Source: Iamia sp963728655 (GTDB lineage Bacteria; Actinomycetota; Acidimicrobiia; Acidimicrobiales; Iamiaceae). From it: a DNA stretch of 64,000 nucleotides. The DNA lies in contig CAVSLD010000002.1 of assembly GCA_963728655.1 (NCBI GenBank), positions 558,001 through 622,000 on the forward strand, in the 5' to 3' direction. Made by a program: the position numbers and the translations under genes. Below, in pieces: positions 26,893-36,905 of the stretch. The notes beneath the pieces are model-generated. The model saw only the letters and a list, made by a program, of their open reading frames with translations. It had not been told where the DNA came from and did not search any database. Position 1 is the stretch's first letter, and every line of letters begins with the position of its first letter.

Positions 26893-27708
26893 GTGAGCGC
26901 ACCCACCCCGGCCCCCACCCGCCCCGACGACGCCCCCACCCCGCCGCCCTCCTGGGGGCTGGGTGAGGTCGCGGTCGCTGCGGTCGCGACCCTGGTGGTC
27001 CAGCAGGTCGTGGCCGCGCTCATCATCGCCGCCGCCGGCCTCGACGTGCCGAAGGACCAGACCCCCACCGACGTCGCCTCCCTGGCCGTCATCTCCCTGC
27101 TCCAGACCAGCCTCTGGTTCGGGATGCTGGGCTCGGTGGTGGTCGTCCTGCGCCGGCGGAGCGTCACCGACCCGCTCCGGGCCCTGGGCCTGCGGATCCG
27201 GGCCCTCGACGTGCCCGGGGGCCTCCTCCTCGGCGTGCTGTGCCAGCTGGTCCTGGTGCCGGTGGTCTCGTGGCCGTGGATCCATGTCCTCGGGCGCGAC
27301 GCCGACCAGCTCCAGGAGCCGGCCTGCCGCCTGGCCGACAAGGCCGACGACCCGGTCGGTGTGGTCCTGCTGGTCCTCATCACCGTCATCGGCGCCCCCC
27401 TGGTCGAGGAGCTGTTCTTCCGGGGCTTCGTGCAGCGGGCCGCGGTCGCCCGCCTGGGTCGCGTGGTCGGCATCGCCGGCACCGCGGTGCTGTTCGGGCT
27501 CACCCACTTCCAGCTCCTGCAGCTGCCCGCCCTCGTGGCCTTCGGCCTGGTGCTGGGCCTGCTGGCCGACCGCACCGGCCGCCTGGGGCCGTCGATCGCG
27601 ACCCACGTCGGGTTCAACGCCACCACCGTGGTGTCGCTGCTGGTGCTGTCGTCAGCCGACGAGACGTGCCGCAAGGTCCTCGACGCGGTCGTGGGGGTCG
27701 TCTGGTGA
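26893..27708 (+). CDS. CPBP family intramembrane metalloprotease
   Basis: 271 residues, about seven membrane helices. The Abi/CPBP motifs are present: VEELFFRGF (the EExxxR motif), GLTHF with the second-motif His, and ATHVGFNATT with His and Asn. These are type II CAAX-like glutamic proteases; in bacteria many have unknown substrates and some act in immunity or envelope stress. The chosen GTG at 26893 starts just before the Pro-rich N-tail; the frame is open further upstream without coding character. The stop overlaps the next gene start as GTGA, so it heads an operon with the glycan genes. Confidence 0.88.
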   Translation: MSAPTPAPTRPDDAPTPPPSWGLGEVAVAAVATLVVQQVVAALIIAAAGLDVPKDQTPTDVASLAVISLLQTSLWFGMLGSVVVVLRRRSVTDPLRALGLRIRALDVPGGLLLGVLCQLVLVPVVSWPWIHVLGRDADQLQEPACRLADKADDPVGVVLLVLITVIGAPLVEELFFRGFVQRAAVARLGRVVGIAGTAVLFGLTHFQLLQLPALVAFGLVLGLLADRTGRLGPSIATHVGFNATTVVSLLVLSSADETCRKVLDAVVGVVW

Positions 27709-30670
27709 CCGAGCTCCACGACGCGCCCGACGTCGACCGCCCGCCCGTCGGCGACGAGCAGGGGCCGGTCGACGGCCCCGACGGAGCCGACGCCGGTGCC
27801 ACCGAGGCGCGGGACCCGGACCCGGGCGCAGGGTCGGCGCGCGACCACGTGGTCGCGGTGCTGGGTCGGGGCCTGGCCCGCATCGGCGGTGCGTCGTGGG
27901 AGTCGGCGGTCACCGGCCTGGTCGTCGCCGCCTGCGCCACCTTCGTCCTGGTGACGGTGCACCCGGGGCTCATCCTCACCGAGAACACGCCCACCGGCGG
28001 CGACATGGGCTCGCACGTGTGGGGGCCCATGTACCTGATGCGGGAGGTCCTCCCGCAGTGGCGGCTCTCGGGCTGGAGCCCCGACTGGTACGCCGGGTTC
28101 CCCGCGTTCCAGTTCTACATGGTCGTCCCCATGCTGGCGATCGTCGTCCTCGACGTCGGCGTGCGCTCGCCCCTGCTCGCCCTGTCGCTGCCGGCCGCCC
28201 TGGTGGTGGTGGGGTCCGGGTGGTTCGTCCCCCGGCTGCACCGGTGGCGGTGGCTGCTGTTCGGGGTCGGGCTGGCCCTCACCCTCCTCGTGGTCCCGAT
28301 CCCCTACGGCATCGCCTTCAAGCTGGTCGCGGTGTCGGGCCTGGTGGGCCTGCCCGTCGCGGCCTGGGCCCTCGGGCGCCTCGCCGGGGCCCCGTTCCCC
28401 GTGCCCCCGGCCCTGGCCCTGGGGTCGCTGTTCTTCATCTACAACATCGAGCCGACCCTCAACTCGGGCACGGGCAACATCATCGGCGGCAACCTGACCT
28501 CGACGATGGCCGGGGAGTTCTCCTTCTCCATCAGCCTCACCCTCGGGGTGCTCTACCTCGGGTTCCTGCTGCGAGGGCTGAGGACGGGCAGGGGGCGGGC
28601 CACCACGGCGGTGCTGCTGGCCCTGTGCGGCCTGTGCCACATCATCCCGGCCTTCTACGTCCTGGGCGCGACCGCCCTCGCCCTGGTGATCTGGCCGGGG
28701 CGGGCCCGCCTGCGCTGGTTCCTCCCCATCGGGCCGGTGGCGGGCCTGCTGGCGGCCTTCTGGGTGGTCCCGTTCGCGACCCGGCACGCCTACGTCAACG
28801 ACATGGGCTGGGAGCGGGTGCCCCACCCCAACAGCGATCCTTCCCAGGGCTACTGGGACTACCTGGCCCCCCACGCCCTCTGGGTGCCCATCGGGCTGGC
28901 CGCCGTCGGGCTGGTGGTGGGCATCGTGTTCGGCCGCCGCCTGGCCTACCTCCTGGGCGCGCTGGTGGTGCTGTCCGGGTTGGCGTTCGTGCACGTCCCC
29001 GACGGCCGGCTCTGGAACGCACGGATCCTGCCCCTCTACTACCTCGCCCTGTTCCTCCTCGCCGCGCTGGGCGTGGCCGAGGTGCTCCGGGCCCTGGCCG
29101 TGCTGGTCTCGCGCGACCCGCGCGCGCCCACGCCCTGGGTCGGCGTGGCCGCGGCCCTGCCCGCCGTGGTCTTCGTCGTGCTGTTCCTCGGCGGGCCCCT
29201 CGCCACCCTGCCGGGCATCTCCGGGGTGAACGAGAAGGGCGAGGCGACGCTGTTCGCCGACAGCCCGATCGAGATGACCCGCACCTACCGGAACCCCGGG
29301 TCCTTCTGGGCCAGGTACAACTTCCGGGGCCTCGAGGGCCAGGAGCCGGTCGCCACCGGTGCAGGGTCCGACGCCGCCGTCCCCGACGGCCAGGGCGGCT
29401 GGCCCGAGTACCGCGACATGGTGGCCACCATGGGGGCCCTGGGCCAGGACCCCGACCACGGCTGCGGCCGGGCCTTCTGGGAGTTCAGCCGGGAGCGGCT
29501 GGGCTCCTACGGCACGACCATGGCCCCGATGATGCTGCCGTACTTCACCGACGGGTGCATCGGCTCGATGGAGGGCCTCTACTTCGAGTCGTCGGCCACC
29601 ACGCCGTACCACTTCCTCACCCAGTGCCAGCTCTCCCAGGCCGGCTCCTGCTCCCAGCGCGACCTGGCCTACTCCGGGTTCGACCTGGAGAGAGGGCTCG
29701 ACCAGCTCGAGCTGATGGGGGTGAGGTACTACATGGCCGTCAGCGACACGGCCGTGACCCAGGCGGCCCAGAGCGACCGCCTCACCGAGGTCGCGGTGTC
29801 GGGCCCGTGGCACGTCTACGAGCTCGACCCGGAGGCCTCCCAGGCCGTGGTCGGGCTGGCCGCCGACCCCGTGGTGCTGGAGGGGGTCGAGCCGACCCAG
29901 GACAGCTGGCTCGACCCGGCCGCAGCCTGGTTCCAGGACCCGACCCGCTGGAACGTGCCCTTCACCATCGAGGGCCCCGACGACTGGCCGCGGGTGACCC
30001 TGCCGGAGGTCGGCGACGAGGGCGACGACGGCACCCCGCGCCGGGTCGGCGACCGGACCCTGCCCGACTTCCCGACCGAGGCGGTGCGCGAGGCCCAGGT
30101 CAGCGACATCGAGATGGGGACCGACACCATCTCCTTCGCCGTCGACGAGCCGGGCACGCCCGTGCTGGTGAAGGCGTCGTACTTCCCCAACTGGGAGGCC
30201 ACCGGCGCCGAGGGCCCCTACCGGGTGTCGCCCAACCTCATGGTCGTCGTGCCCACCGACCAGCAGGTCACCCTCCACTACGGCCGGACGTCGGTGGACT
30301 GGGCCGGCTACCTGCTCACCCTGCTGGGCCTGGCCGGCGTGGTCCTGCTGTGGCGGCTGGGGCCGGTGGCCATCCCCGAGGGGTGGGTCGAGCGCCGACG
30401 GCGCCGGCGGGACGAGGCGCGCGAGGACGCCCGTCGCGAGGCCGACGCCCGGGCCCGCGCCGAGGAGTGGCTCGACGCACCGGCGGGGGAGCGGGCCACC
30501 GCACCGGTCGACGGCCCGACCGGACCCGCACCCCCCGTGGGTGACGCACCCGTCCCGTGGGCGGGATCTGTCGTCGACCCCACGCACCACGACGCCGCGC
30601 CCCCTCGCGACCCGGCCCTCGACGGGACCTCTGCCGACGGCCCCCCGGACGACGACCCCCGGACCGGTGA
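27705..30670 (+). CDS. Large multi-pass membrane protein, PTPS-related (PF10131-like); 3' end uncertain
   Basis: Starts with a GTG overlapping the previous stop. After an acidic N-tail come about 12 membrane helices. The family-like region TGGDMGSHVWGPMYL and SPDWYAGFPAFQFY near residue 100 resembles the membrane proteins labelled 6-pyruvoyl-tetrahydropterin synthase-related, which look like GT-C or YfhO-type glycosyltransferases. A periplasmic domain of about 330 residues, a last helix near residue 875 and a charged tail follow. The frame has no stop until 31523, deep inside the next gene. A single missing base near 30660 would bring it to the TGA at 30668-30670, overlapping the next GTG. 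That end is inferred, not seen. Confidence 0.75.
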
Positions 30671-31873
30671 GGCACCGGCTCCGGCGCTTCGCCTCCATCG
30701 GGGTGATCTCCACCCTGGTCGACGTCGGGGTGCTGGTCCTGCTGGCCCGGGGCGCGGGGCTCATCGTGGTCGTGGCCGACGTGGGCGCGCTCACCGCCGC
30801 GGCCGTGGTCAGCTTCTCCCTGCACCGCCAGATCACCTTCGCCGGGGACCCGTCGGTGCGCTGGGTGCAGCACCCGGCGGCCTTCGTCCTCACCGCCCTG
30901 GCCGCCGGTGCGGTCGACGTGGCCGTGCTCCGCGCCCTGGTCGAGGTGACCGGCTGGCAGTCCGCCCCGGAGCTGGTGGCAGCCAAGCTCCCCGCCATCG
31001 CGCTGGCGTCGGTCGTCCGCTTCGTCGCCTACCGGTGGGTCCTGTTCGGGGCGGTCCGGGCCCAGCTGGCCGAGCGCGACCCCCGGCCCCCGGCGCCCGG
31101 CGGCCGGCGCCTGTCGGTGGTGGTGCCGGCCTACCGGGAGCAGGACCGCATCGCCGGGGCGGTCGCCGCGCATCCGCACCGAGCTGGCCGCCTTCGCGCC
31201 GGGCGACGACCTGCAGGTGGTGGTGGTCGATGACGGCTCGGGCGACGGCACGGCCGAGGCGGCCCGGGCCGCCGGGGCCGACCAGGTCGTCGTCCTCCCG
31301 CAGAACCGGGGCAAGGGGGCGGCGGTGCGGGCCGGCGTGCTGGTGGCCGACGGCCGCACCATCGCCTTCACCGACGCCGACCTCTCCTACCCGCCGGCCC
31401 AGGTCGCCGACCTGGCCGTCGAGGTGGAGTCCGGGTGGGACGTCGTGGTCGGCAGCCGGGTCCACACCCACACCTCGACCCTCGTGCGGGCCCGGCGGGT
31501 GCGCGAGCTGGGTGGGCGGGTGATCAACCTCTGCACCCACGCCGTGCTGCTCGGGGCCCACCGCGACACCCAGTGCGGCCTCAAGGCCTTCCGCTCCGAC
31601 GTGGCCCGGTCCCTGTTCTCCCGGAGCCGCATCGACGGCTTCGCCTTCGACGTGGAGCTGTTCCACCTGGCCGAGCGGGACGGCCTCTCGGTGGAGGAGG
31701 TCCCCGTGCGGGTGGCCAACGCCGAGCGCTCCAGCGTCCGGGTGGCCCGCGACGGGCTGGTGCTGGTGCGCGACCTGGCCCGGATCGTGCGGGGCGGCCG
31801 GGCCGGCTGGTACGACGCGGCGCCGACCGACACCGTCCCGACGACGGCCGGGGCCGAACAGGGCAGCGACTAG
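30667..31873 (+). pseudogene. GtrA-GT2 fusion, polyprenyl-phosphate glycosyltransferase (one frameshift)
   Basis: Residues 1 to about 130 form a GtrA domain with four membrane helices (RRFASIGVISTLVDVGVLVLL, VVSFSLHRQITFAG, VVRFVAYRWVLF). A DPM1/ALG5-type GT2 domain follows: LSVVVPAYREQDRIAGAV, VVVDDGSGDGT, DADLSYPP, GAHRDTQCGLKAFR and RIDGFAFDVELFHLA. One extra base near 31167-31170 separates the two halves; all motifs are otherwise intact. The usual order in fusions is GT2 first and GtrA last; here it is reversed. The enzyme probably loads a sugar onto polyprenyl phosphate and GtrA helps flip it. A GTG at 30541 is an alternative, longer start. Confidence 0.8.
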
Positions 31874-31876
31874 GGT
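31871..31876 (+). promoter_or_regulatory. -10 box of phosphomannomutase gene
   Basis: TAGGGT overlaps the stop codon of the upstream GT2 and lies 9 nt before the ATG at 31886; leaderless type. This suggests an internal promoter. Confidence 0.45.
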
Positions 31877-31885
31877 CAGCCCGCC

Positions 31886-33238
31886 ATGGCCGACCTCGAT
31901 GCCATCTTCAAGGCCTACGACGTCCGCGGCACGGTCCCCGACCAGATCGACGCGGACCTGTGCCGCGCCGTCGGTGCCGCCTTCGCCCGCTTCGCGGCCG
32001 ACACCGAGGGCGCCACCAGGGTGCTCGTCGGGCGCGACATGCGGCCCTCGGGCGTGCAGTTCGCGGCGGCCTTCGCCGAGGGGGCCCAGTCCCAGGGCGT
32101 CGACGTCATCGACCTCGGGCTGTGCTCCACCGACCTCGTCTACTTCGCCTCCGGGCGCCACGACGCGCCCGGCGCGATGTTCACCGCCAGCCACAACCCG
32201 GCCCGCTACAACGGCATCAAGTTCTGCCTGGCCGGGGCCAAGGCCGTGGGCGCCGACACCGGCCTCGACCGCATCAAGGCCATGGCCGCCGAGGGCGTGC
32301 CCGACCACCTGGGCGAGCCCGGCCGCCTCTCGGCCCTCGACGCCCTGGACGCCTTCGCCGACCACGTCCGCTCGTTCATCGACGTCGACGCCCTGGCCCC
32401 GCTCAAGGTCGTGGCCGACACCGCCAACGGCATGGGCGGCCTGGTCGTCCCGGCCGTCTTCGAGGCCCTCCCGTGCGACCTCGAGGTCATGTACGGCGAG
32501 CTCGACGGCACCTTCCCCAACCACCCGGCCGATCCCATCCAGGTCGAGAACCAGGCCGACCTGCGGGCGCGGGTGGTGGAGGTCGGCGCCGACGTGGGCC
32601 TGGCCTTCGACGGCGACGCCGACCGGGTGTTCGTGGTCGACGAGACGGGCGAGCCCATCTCCGGCTCCACGACCACCGCCATGGTGGCCGCCGGCGTGCT
32701 GGAGAAGGAGCCCGGCGCCACGATCCTGCACAACCTGATCTGCTCCAGGTCGGTGCCCGAGATCATCACCGAGAGGGGCGGGACGCCCGTCCGCACCAGG
32801 GTCGGCCACTCGATCATCAAGGCCGTCATGGCCGAGACCGGTGCCGCCTTCGGGGGCGAGCACTCGGCGCACTACTACTTCCGCGACAACTGGCGGGCCG
32901 ACAGCGGGCTCATCGCGGCCATGCACGTGCTCGAGCAGCGCAGCAAGGCCGGCATCCCGCTGTCGGAGATGCGCAAGCCCTTCGAGCGCTACGTCGCCTC
33001 CGGGGAGATCAACACCGAGGTGCCCGACCCCCTCGCCGTGATCGAGACGGTGGCGGCCGCCTTCCCCGACGGCGACCAGGACCGGCTCGACGGCCTCACC
33101 GTCGACCTCGGTCCCTGGTGGTTCAACCTGCGCCCGTCCAACACCGAGCCCCTGCTCCGCCTCAACCTCGAGGCCCCCACCCGGGACGAGTGCGACGCCC
33201 ACGTCGCCGAGGTCCTGGGCCTCATCACCGGCGCCTGA
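31886..33238 (+). CDS. manB: Phosphomannomutase/phosphoglucomutase
   Basis: 450 residues with all four alpha-D-phosphohexomutase motifs: the phosphoserine loop FTASHNPARYNGIK (Ser102), the metal loop AFDGDADRVF, the sugar loop GGEHSAHYYF and the phosphate loop RPSNTEPLLRL. It interconverts mannose-6-P and mannose-1-P (and probably the glucose pair), supplying GDP-mannose for lipoglycan synthesis. It is followed by the Trm112-like gene after 15 bp and the isomerase gene after 4 bp, a conserved actinobacterial order. Confidence 0.93.
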   Translation: MADLDAIFKAYDVRGTVPDQIDADLCRAVGAAFARFAADTEGATRVLVGRDMRPSGVQFAAAFAEGAQSQGVDVIDLGLCSTDLVYFASGRHDAPGAMFTASHNPARYNGIKFCLAGAKAVGADTGLDRIKAMAAEGVPDHLGEPGRLSALDALDAFADHVRSFIDVDALAPLKVVADTANGMGGLVVPAVFEALPCDLEVMYGELDGTFPNHPADPIQVENQADLRARVVEVGADVGLAFDGDADRVFVVDETGEPISGSTTTAMVAAGVLEKEPGATILHNLICSRSVPEIITERGGTPVRTRVGHSIIKAVMAETGAAFGGEHSAHYYFRDNWRADSGLIAAMHVLEQRSKAGIPLSEMRKPFERYVASGEINTEVPDPLAVIETVAAAFPDGDQDRLDGLTVDLGPWWFNLRPSNTEPLLRLNLEAPTRDECDAHVAEVLGLITGA

Positions 33239-33253
33239 CCAACGGAGACCCCC

Positions 33254-33490
33254 ATGGCCCTCGACCCCCAGCTGCTCGACATCCTCGCCTGCCCCGACGA
33301 CAAGGGCCCGCTCCTCTACTTCGAGGACGAGGCCTGCCTCTACAACCCACGCCTCAAGCGCCTCTACCGCATCGAGGACGACATCCCCGTGATGCTGGTC
33401 GACGAGGCCTCCGAGGTCGACGACGCCGAGCACGAGCGCCTGACGGCCAAGGCCGAGGCCGACGGCATCACCCCGACCTTCGAGGTCTGA
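33254..33490 (+). CDS. Trm112-like protein with altered zinc motif
   Basis: 78 residues: LLDILACPDDKGPLLYF at the N-terminus, RLYRIEDDIPVML in the middle and an acidic helix at the end. Trm112 proteins are small zinc-binding activators of methyltransferases. The first CPxC zinc pair is CPDD here, so the second Cys is absent, and zinc binding is doubtful. The gene sits between phosphomannomutase and the PGI/PMI isomerase, as in many Actinobacteria. An ACGGAGACCCCC leader provides a Shine-Dalgarno. Confidence 0.9.
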   Translation: MALDPQLLDILACPDDKGPLLYFEDEACLYNPRLKRLYRIEDDIPVMLVDEASEVDDAEHERLTAKAEADGITPTFEV

Positions 33491-33494
33491 CCCC

Positions 33495-34559
33495 GTGGCG
33501 GGCGACGTGACCGAGGGCTCGGGCCCGACCCGGCGGGGCATCGACTCGCTGGGCCTGCGCGAGGTCACCCTCGGCCTGGGCGACCAGGTCGCCGAGGCCG
33601 TGGCCGTGGGCGAGGCCGTCGAGGGCCTGCCCGCCGGCGAGGACATCGCCAACGTCCTGGTGCTGGGCATGGGCGCGTCGGGCGCGGTGGGCGACGTGCT
33701 GGAGGCGGTGGGAGAGCTCTTCCTGCCCGTCCCGGTGGTGGTGGCCAAGGGCTACGACGCGCCCAGCTTCGTCGGTGCCGACACCCTGGTGGTGGCCGTC
33801 TCCCACTCCGGCGACACCGAGGAGGTCCTCGTCGCCGCCGAGGAGGCCCAGCAGGCCGGTGCCCGCATGCTCGTCGTCACCGCCGGCGGTCGCCTGGCCG
33901 AGCTGGCGGGGGAGTGGGGCGTGCCCGTGGCCCCCGTGCCCGAGGGCCTGGTCGCGTCCCGCGCCGCGCTGGGGGCCATGGCCGTGCCGCCGCTGGTGTG
34001 CCTGGAGCGCATGGGCCTGTTCCCCGGCGCCCACGGCTGGATCCAGGCCGCCGTCGACCAGCTCCGCGCCCGGGCCGACGAGCTGGCCTCGGACCGCAGC
34101 CCGGCGGTGGCCCTCGCCCGGCGCCTGGGCCGGTCGCTGCCCATCGTCTACGGCTCCGGCGCCGTGGGTCGCGTGGCCGCCCTGCGCTGGAAGACCCAGG
34201 TCAACGAGAACGCCAAGGGACCGGCCTTCGCCAACGTGGTGCCCGAGGCCGCCCACAACGAGGTCGTCGGGTGGGGCCAGAACGGCGACCTCACCCGGCA
34301 GGTGTTCCAGATGGTGTTCCTGCGCCACGACGAGGAGCACCCGCAGCAGGCTCGCCGCTTCGCCGCCCTGGCGTCGGTGCTCGACGAGGTCGTCGGCGGC
34401 ATCCACACCGTCGAGGCCGCGGGCGAGGGCGCGCTGGCCCAGCTGCTCGACCTGGTGCTGGTGGGCGACGCCGTCAGCCTGGAGCTGGCCGCCCAGGAAG
34501 GGGTCGACCCCGGTCCCGTGCCGGTGCTCGACGACCTCCGGCGCCTGGCCGACTCCTAG
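33495..34559 (+). CDS. SIS-domain bifunctional phosphoglucose/phosphomannose isomerase
   Basis: 354 residues with two SIS lobes. The phosphosugar-binding segments are VLGMGASGAVGDVLEA and VAVSHSGDTEEVL; the active-site region of the PGI/PMI family is NENAKGPAFANVVPEAAHNE with the conserved Glu and His. It links fructose-6-P to mannose-6-P and feeds the phosphomannomutase upstream. The GTG at 33495 is 4 nt after the Trm112-like stop, so translation is probably coupled. It is the last gene of this cluster. Confidence 0.92.
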   Translation: MAGDVTEGSGPTRRGIDSLGLREVTLGLGDQVAEAVAVGEAVEGLPAGEDIANVLVLGMGASGAVGDVLEAVGELFLPVPVVVAKGYDAPSFVGADTLVVAVSHSGDTEEVLVAAEEAQQAGARMLVVTAGGRLAELAGEWGVPVAPVPEGLVASRAALGAMAVPPLVCLERMGLFPGAHGWIQAAVDQLRARADELASDRSPAVALARRLGRSLPIVYGSGAVGRVAALRWKTQVNENAKGPAFANVVPEAAHNEVVGWGQNGDLTRQVFQMVFLRHDEEHPQQARRFAALASVLDEVVGGIHTVEAAGEGALAQLLDLVLVGDAVSLELAAQEGVDPGPVPVLDDLRRLADS

Positions 34560-34641
34560 TCACCTCGGGCCCTCGTCCTGGTCACACCGGAGAGCGGCGA
34601 ACCACCAGCCGGGGTGAGGCGACGGGCGCGATGATCTCGGC

Positions 34642-35370
34642 GTGGTCCACCGCTCCCCCCGACGCCGGGTCCGGTCGCTGGCCGGGGCCGTCGCCGTCGC
34701 CGTCGTCCTGGTCGCCTCGCTCGCGGGGTGCCAGCCCCGACCCCGGGTGATCGTCTACGGCGACTCGCTGGTGTGGGAGTCGAGCCGGGAGATCACCCAG
34801 TGGGCCTCGGCCCGGGGCTGGGACGTCACCATCCACCAGCGCTTCGGCGGGGCCCCCTGCTCGCTCTTCTCCCAGATGCAGGCCGACCGGGCCACCCGAC
34901 CGAAGGAGGTGATCCTCTCCTTCGCCGGCAACTCGAGCTACCTGGAGCCCTGCGTCGGCGCCGACATCGACGCGTCGTACCGGGCCCAGATGCGTCGGGT
35001 GAAGCAGATCTGGACCGGGTCGGGCACCGAGGTCACCTGGGCCCAGGTCCCCGTCGTGCCGGCCGTCGAGTCCGGTCCGGCCCAGGCCGCCATGCGCGAC
35101 GAGTCCTACCGCCAGGGCCTGAAGGTGATCGACGCCGGGCGCGACGTGACGCCCGACGGGCGGTACCACTGGACGCTGCCGTGCATGGCCGGCGAGCGCT
35201 GCATCGGGTACCAGCTCAACGCGTCGGTCCCCCGCGGCCGCAACATCGTGCGGGCCAACGACAAGACCCACTTCTGCCCCGGGGGCGGCCACGGCCTCGA
35301 CCCCTGCGGCACCTACAGCTCGGGCTCCTGGCGCTTCGCCCGGGCCCTGACCGGGGCCCTCGTCTCCTGA
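34642..35370 (+). CDS. SGNH/GDSL-like hydrolase lipoprotein
   Basis: 242 residues. A signal with Arg-rich start and lipobox SLAGC predicts a lipid anchor. The mature part begins RVIVYGDSLVWES, block I of the SGNH fold with the nucleophile Ser; FAGNSSYL is the block III Asn, and KTHFCPGGGH near the end supplies the His. These enzymes are esterases or acetylhydrolases; the substrate may be a surface glycan given the neighbours. The GTG at 34642 has GATGAT 6 nt upstream, a weak match to the local -10 pattern. Confidence 0.8.
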   Translation: MVHRSPRRRVRSLAGAVAVAVVLVASLAGCQPRPRVIVYGDSLVWESSREITQWASARGWDVTIHQRFGGAPCSLFSQMQADRATRPKEVILSFAGNSSYLEPCVGADIDASYRAQMRRVKQIWTGSGTEVTWAQVPVVPAVESGPAQAAMRDESYRQGLKVIDAGRDVTPDGRYHWTLPCMAGERCIGYQLNASVPRGRNIVRANDKTHFCPGGGHGLDPCGTYSSGSWRFARALTGALVS

Positions 35371-35420
35371 CCCCGGGAGCGCGCCGCGCGCCGTCGGGGC
35401 TCGCTGTCGCAGGGGGTCCG

Positions 35421-35426
35421 TAGGGT
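35421..35426 (+). promoter_or_regulatory. -10 box of DUF2786 gene
   Basis: TAGGGT, 6 nt before the ATG at 35433; leaderless type. Confidence 0.5.
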
Positions 35427-35432
35427 CGGGTC

Positions 35433-36827
35433 ATGTCCCGGAGGCGGAAGCAGCAGCACAGACGACCGGTCGGGCCCTGGCGGGCGCGGGCCCGACCCGG
35501 CCGCGGCCCAGGGGGCGCAGCCTCGCCCCCGTTCCCCCCGCCGGGGTCCGAGGGCGACCGGTCCGGGTCGTGGGGCCCGGTGGGCCCGACGGGCGGGGCC
35601 GACCCCGACGCCGACCGCCGGCGGGCGACGAGCGTGCTGGCCCTGGTGGCCGCGGGAGGGTCACCGGGTCGGCGGGCCGTGCGCCAGGCACTGGCGGCCC
35701 TCGACCCGGGTGCCGTGCGCGCCGCGGCCCGCCCGCTGCTCGAGGGGGCGGTGGCCGACGCATGGGTCCACGGCTGGCAGCCCGTCGAGCTGGCGTGGCA
35801 CGTGCGCCGGGTCGGCACCGGCGCGGCAGGCGACCTGCTCGTCGCCGCCGTCGGTGCCGACGCGGCCCGCCTCGGGGGCTTCGACCTCGACCGGCGCTGG
35901 GCCGACCAGCTGGCCGAGCTGGGTGTCGAGGTGGGCCACGAGGCCGGGCCGGTCGACCCGGGGTGGCTGGCCGCGACCTGGGTGGAGCTGTCCGACCCGG
36001 TCGGCGCGGTGTGCGCTGCGGTGGCCGCCCTCGGGATGCTGCCCCCGCTCCAGGTCCTCCTGCCCGTGCCGGGACGGCCCGACGTCGTCGTGGCCGAGGT
36101 GGCGTCGGGCGCCGACGACGGCACCGAGGGCATCGACCCGAAGGTGCTGGCCAAGGTGCGGGCCCTGCTGGCCAAGGCCGAGGCCACCACCTTCGAGGCC
36201 GAGGCCCAGGCGTTCACGGCCAAGGCCCACGAGCTCATGACCCGCCACTCCGTCGAGCACGCCGTGCTGGGCCGGGCCGACGACCGCACCCGGGCCCGGC
36301 CCGTGGCCCGGCGGCTGCGCCTCGACGACCCGTACGCCGACGCCAAGGCCCTGCTGGTGCAGGTGGTGGCCGAGGCCAGTCGATGCCGGGCCGTGCAGCA
36401 CCCCGCGGTCCAGATGTCCACGGTCGTCGGCTTCGAGGCCGACCTGGCCGCGGTCGAGGTGCTGTTCACCTCGCTGCTGGTCCAGGCCCAGACCGCGCTC
36501 CAGGAGCTGGCCGGGCGCACCGAGGCGGGCTCCCGCGAGCGGACCCGGGGCTTCCGGTCGTCGTTCCTCACCGGCTTCGCCCACCGCATCGGTGACCGGC
36601 TCGACACCGCCGGGCAGGCCACCGTGGCCGACCTCGACCGGGAGAGCGGGGGCGCCCTCGTCCCGGTGCTGGCCGAGCGGGCGGCCGAGGTCGACGACCA
36701 GCTGAGCGCCCTGTTCCCTCGGCTGCGCACCAAGCGGGGTGGGGGACCGGCCGACGGCCTCGGCTACCGGGCCGGGGCGGCGGCGGCCGAGCGGGCCGAC
36801 CTCCCCTGGGCCCAGGTCCGCGGCTGA
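35433..36827 (+). CDS. DUF2786 domain protein
   Basis: 464 residues. A basic, Pro-rich N-tail is followed by an uncharacterised Ala-rich region and the DUF2786 core near residue 235 (VLAKVRALLAKAEATTFEAE, AQAFTAKAHELMTRHSVE), a short helix pair found in phage and bacterial proteins of unknown function. The C-terminal half is helical. The start codon is the ATG just after a TAGGGT box. Nothing in the neighbours explains it. Confidence 0.85.
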   Translation: MSRRRKQQHRRPVGPWRARARPGRGPGGAASPPFPPPGSEGDRSGSWGPVGPTGGADPDADRRRATSVLALVAAGGSPGRRAVRQALAALDPGAVRAAARPLLEGAVADAWVHGWQPVELAWHVRRVGTGAAGDLLVAAVGADAARLGGFDLDRRWADQLAELGVEVGHEAGPVDPGWLAATWVELSDPVGAVCAAVAALGMLPPLQVLLPVPGRPDVVVAEVASGADDGTEGIDPKVLAKVRALLAKAEATTFEAEAQAFTAKAHELMTRHSVEHAVLGRADDRTRARPVARRLRLDDPYADAKALLVQVVAEASRCRAVQHPAVQMSTVVGFEADLAAVEVLFTSLLVQAQTALQELAGRTEAGSRERTRGFRSSFLTGFAHRIGDRLDTAGQATVADLDRESGGALVPVLAERAAEVDDQLSALFPRLRTKRGGGPADGLGYRAGAAAAERADLPWAQVRG

Positions 36828-36905
36828 GACCTCTCGTCCACGGCCCGCTCGGGGTCACGCGGGGGCCAGGGGTGTCCCGCAGGTGAGGAGGAGGGGTGGC
36901 GGCCC

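Noticed and set aside
23715..30998. Giant minus-strand frame of over 2400 residues
   Set aside because: Only the last 997 residues are coding (the STAND-SARP protein). The rest lies antisense to the glycan operon.
27240..31523. A single giant open frame covering three genes
   Set aside because: It has no stops because of high GC and a probable missing base. Domain content shows three separate genes.
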